21,691 nt of DNA from RUG563 sp045590215. Its GTDB lineage: Bacteria; Bacillota; Clostridia; Christensenellales; Aristaeellaceae. The position numbers and the translations under genes were made by a program. Shown in pieces: positions 20,818 to 21,691 of the stretch (its first letter is position 1; the number at the start of each line of letters is the position of its first letter). The notes beneath the pieces were generated by a model. That model was not told the origin of the DNA, ran no database searches, and saw nothing but the letters and a program-made list of their open reading frames with translations. Where the stretch lies: positions 1 through 21,691 of the forward strand of contig JAZNQO010000036.1 in assembly GCA_045590215.1 (NCBI GenBank). The letters run 5' to 3'.

Positions 20818-21691
20818 TTATTGTCCTACCAGTTCCGAATTCCCAAAGCCGATCATGGAATGGAGCACCCGGATATCGGAACCGGTACGGTTCAGCCGCT
20901 TGCCCATGAAGGTGAGGCAGGCCGTGCCGCCGCCGTCCAGATTCAACGCTTCCTGTGCGCCCAGTTCAATCATCTTGTCCGCCAGCCAATCCAGATACAC
21001 GCCCTTGCAATCATCCGTGCGGCCATTGACAGCCAGCAGCACATAATGATAGGGCTCAATCATGCCAAGAGCCATCCGGGGCTCTTTATAGTAGTAATAG
21101 TTTTTGGTGAGCCGTTCATCCGCTACGCCGTCCTTCACCAGAATGGGACCGAAGGCGAACACGTTTTCCGCACCCATGTTAATGTATTCCTGTGCGGAAT
21201 AGGCATCGCTCACATAGGTTTCCATGCTGCCGTCTTTGAACACGGCCAATGTTTCCAGATTGGGGAAGCGGCCTTTATTGGCGGCATGGGTTTTATCGTA
21301 GTAAGCAATGCCGTTGCGGACGATGATGCCCACAGTGGACTTGCCACGGGCACGGGTGCCGAAATGGTCGTCCGAAATGCCCAGCACAATCTTTTCCGCC
21401 TTGGAAAACTGGATGGGGTTTTTGCCGTTGCCGATTTTCCCGGAGGAAGTGAGGCTTAGATATGATTTCAGCGGTGCTTCGGGGCTGCAAAGAATATCCC
21501 CTTCAAACCACATATTCTTATTCTTTTTATCGTAGAAGCGGCGAATGGTGATGGAGATGTCCTCGGAAATGTAAATCCAAAGGCCTTCATCCTCATTGAT
21601 GTGCACATATTCCTTTTGCGCACTGTCTTTGGGCAGGAAGCCCTTTTCCGAAAGTGTCGGCAAATCCGCCGGGGGATAGGCAGCGGCAAGG
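20818..21691 (-). CDS. Phosphodiester glycosidase (NAGPA) domain protein, N-terminus outside window
   Basis: The frame is open from the window edge (21690) to the TAA at 20818-20820, giving 291 visible residues, so the true start lies beyond the window. The C-terminal half carries the NAGPA/DUF2233 hallmarks: SKAEKIVLGISDDHF, STVGIIVRNGIAYYD, ENVFAFGPILVKDG, EPRMALGMI, HYVLLAVNGR, and finally QEALNLDGGGTACL. The family includes the enzyme that removes N-acetylglucosamine from phosphodiester-linked mannose and bacterial exopolysaccharide or cell-wall proteins. The bacterial members are thought to act outside the cell on phosphodiester-linked sugars. The first visible residues, LAAAYPPADLPTLSEKGF, are typical of the region after the signal or anchor of such proteins. 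It converges on the sugar transporter operon and shares no promoter with it. Confidence 0.85.
   Translation of the reverse strand, partial: LAAAYPPADLPTLSEKGFLPKDSAQKEYVHINEDEGLWIYISEDISITIRRFYDKKNKNMWFEGDILCSPEAPLKSYLSLTSSGKIGNGKNPIQFSKAEKIVLGISDDHFGTRARGKSTVGIIVRNGIAYYDKTHAANKGRFPNLETLAVFKDGSMETYVSDAYSAQEYINMGAENVFAFGPILVKDGVADERLTKNYYYYKEPRMALGMIEPYHYVLLAVNGRTDDCKGVYLDWLADKMIELGAQEALNLDGGGTACLTFMGKRLNRTGSDIRVLHSMIGFGNSELVGQ

Overview
The window looks like chromosomal DNA of an uncultured gut or rumen member of the Clostridia (Bacillota), of roughly balanced GC. The grounds are Shine-Dalgarno sites of AGGAGG type before most genes, consensus sigma-A promoters with 17-base spacers, a CwlD-type amidase typical of endospore formers, an MsmX-type sugar ATPase, and a dispersed palindromic repeat that I associate with gut Clostridia. 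Family assignments come from recognising motifs, not from a search.

Left part (1-2736): the end of an SPL-type radical SAM gene and its terminator; a 559-base noncoding stretch with four perfect DnaA boxes (TTATCCACA) and several near matches, which looks like part of a replication origin or a secondary DnaA cluster; a CwlD-like N-acetylmuramoyl-L-alanine amidase; and about 830 bases without a credible gene, packed with short perfect hairpins and one dispersed repeat.

Middle part (2737-12106), all on the minus strand: a tight four-gene operon (VOC protein, GNAT acetyltransferase, unsecreted beta-helix protein, 129-residue unknown) behind a strong promoter at 5637-5665; a TRAP-TAXI transporter (binding protein plus fused DctQM permease, separated by an attenuator-like hairpin); alanine dehydrogenase with its own promoter; and a secreted GH13 alpha-amylase.

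Right part (12217-20696), plus strand: two small membrane proteins of unknown function, translationally coupled and followed by a secreted GH53 endo-beta-1,4-galactanase. Behind a second strong promoter come a lipoprotein sugar-binding protein with an extra C-terminal beta-sandwich-like domain, two permeases and an MsmX/UgpC-type ATPase. The amylase and the GH53 operon are transcribed divergently from promoters whose -35 hexamers overlap. The set resembles the Bacillus galactan locus (ganSPQ with GH53 GanB and MsmX) as much as a maltodextrin locus: secreted enzymes cut polysaccharide outside and the ABC importer takes up the oligosaccharides. A phosphodiester glycosidase-family gene runs convergently into the operon end and leaves the window.

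The most unusual items are the DnaA-box cluster, the pair of unknown membrane proteins (one resembling a half-size, membrane-tethered sugar-binding protein), the domain-extended binding protein, the divergent promoters sharing a -35, and a TAXI binding protein without a lipobox cysteine. I see no CRISPR array, insertion sequence, tRNA or rRNA.
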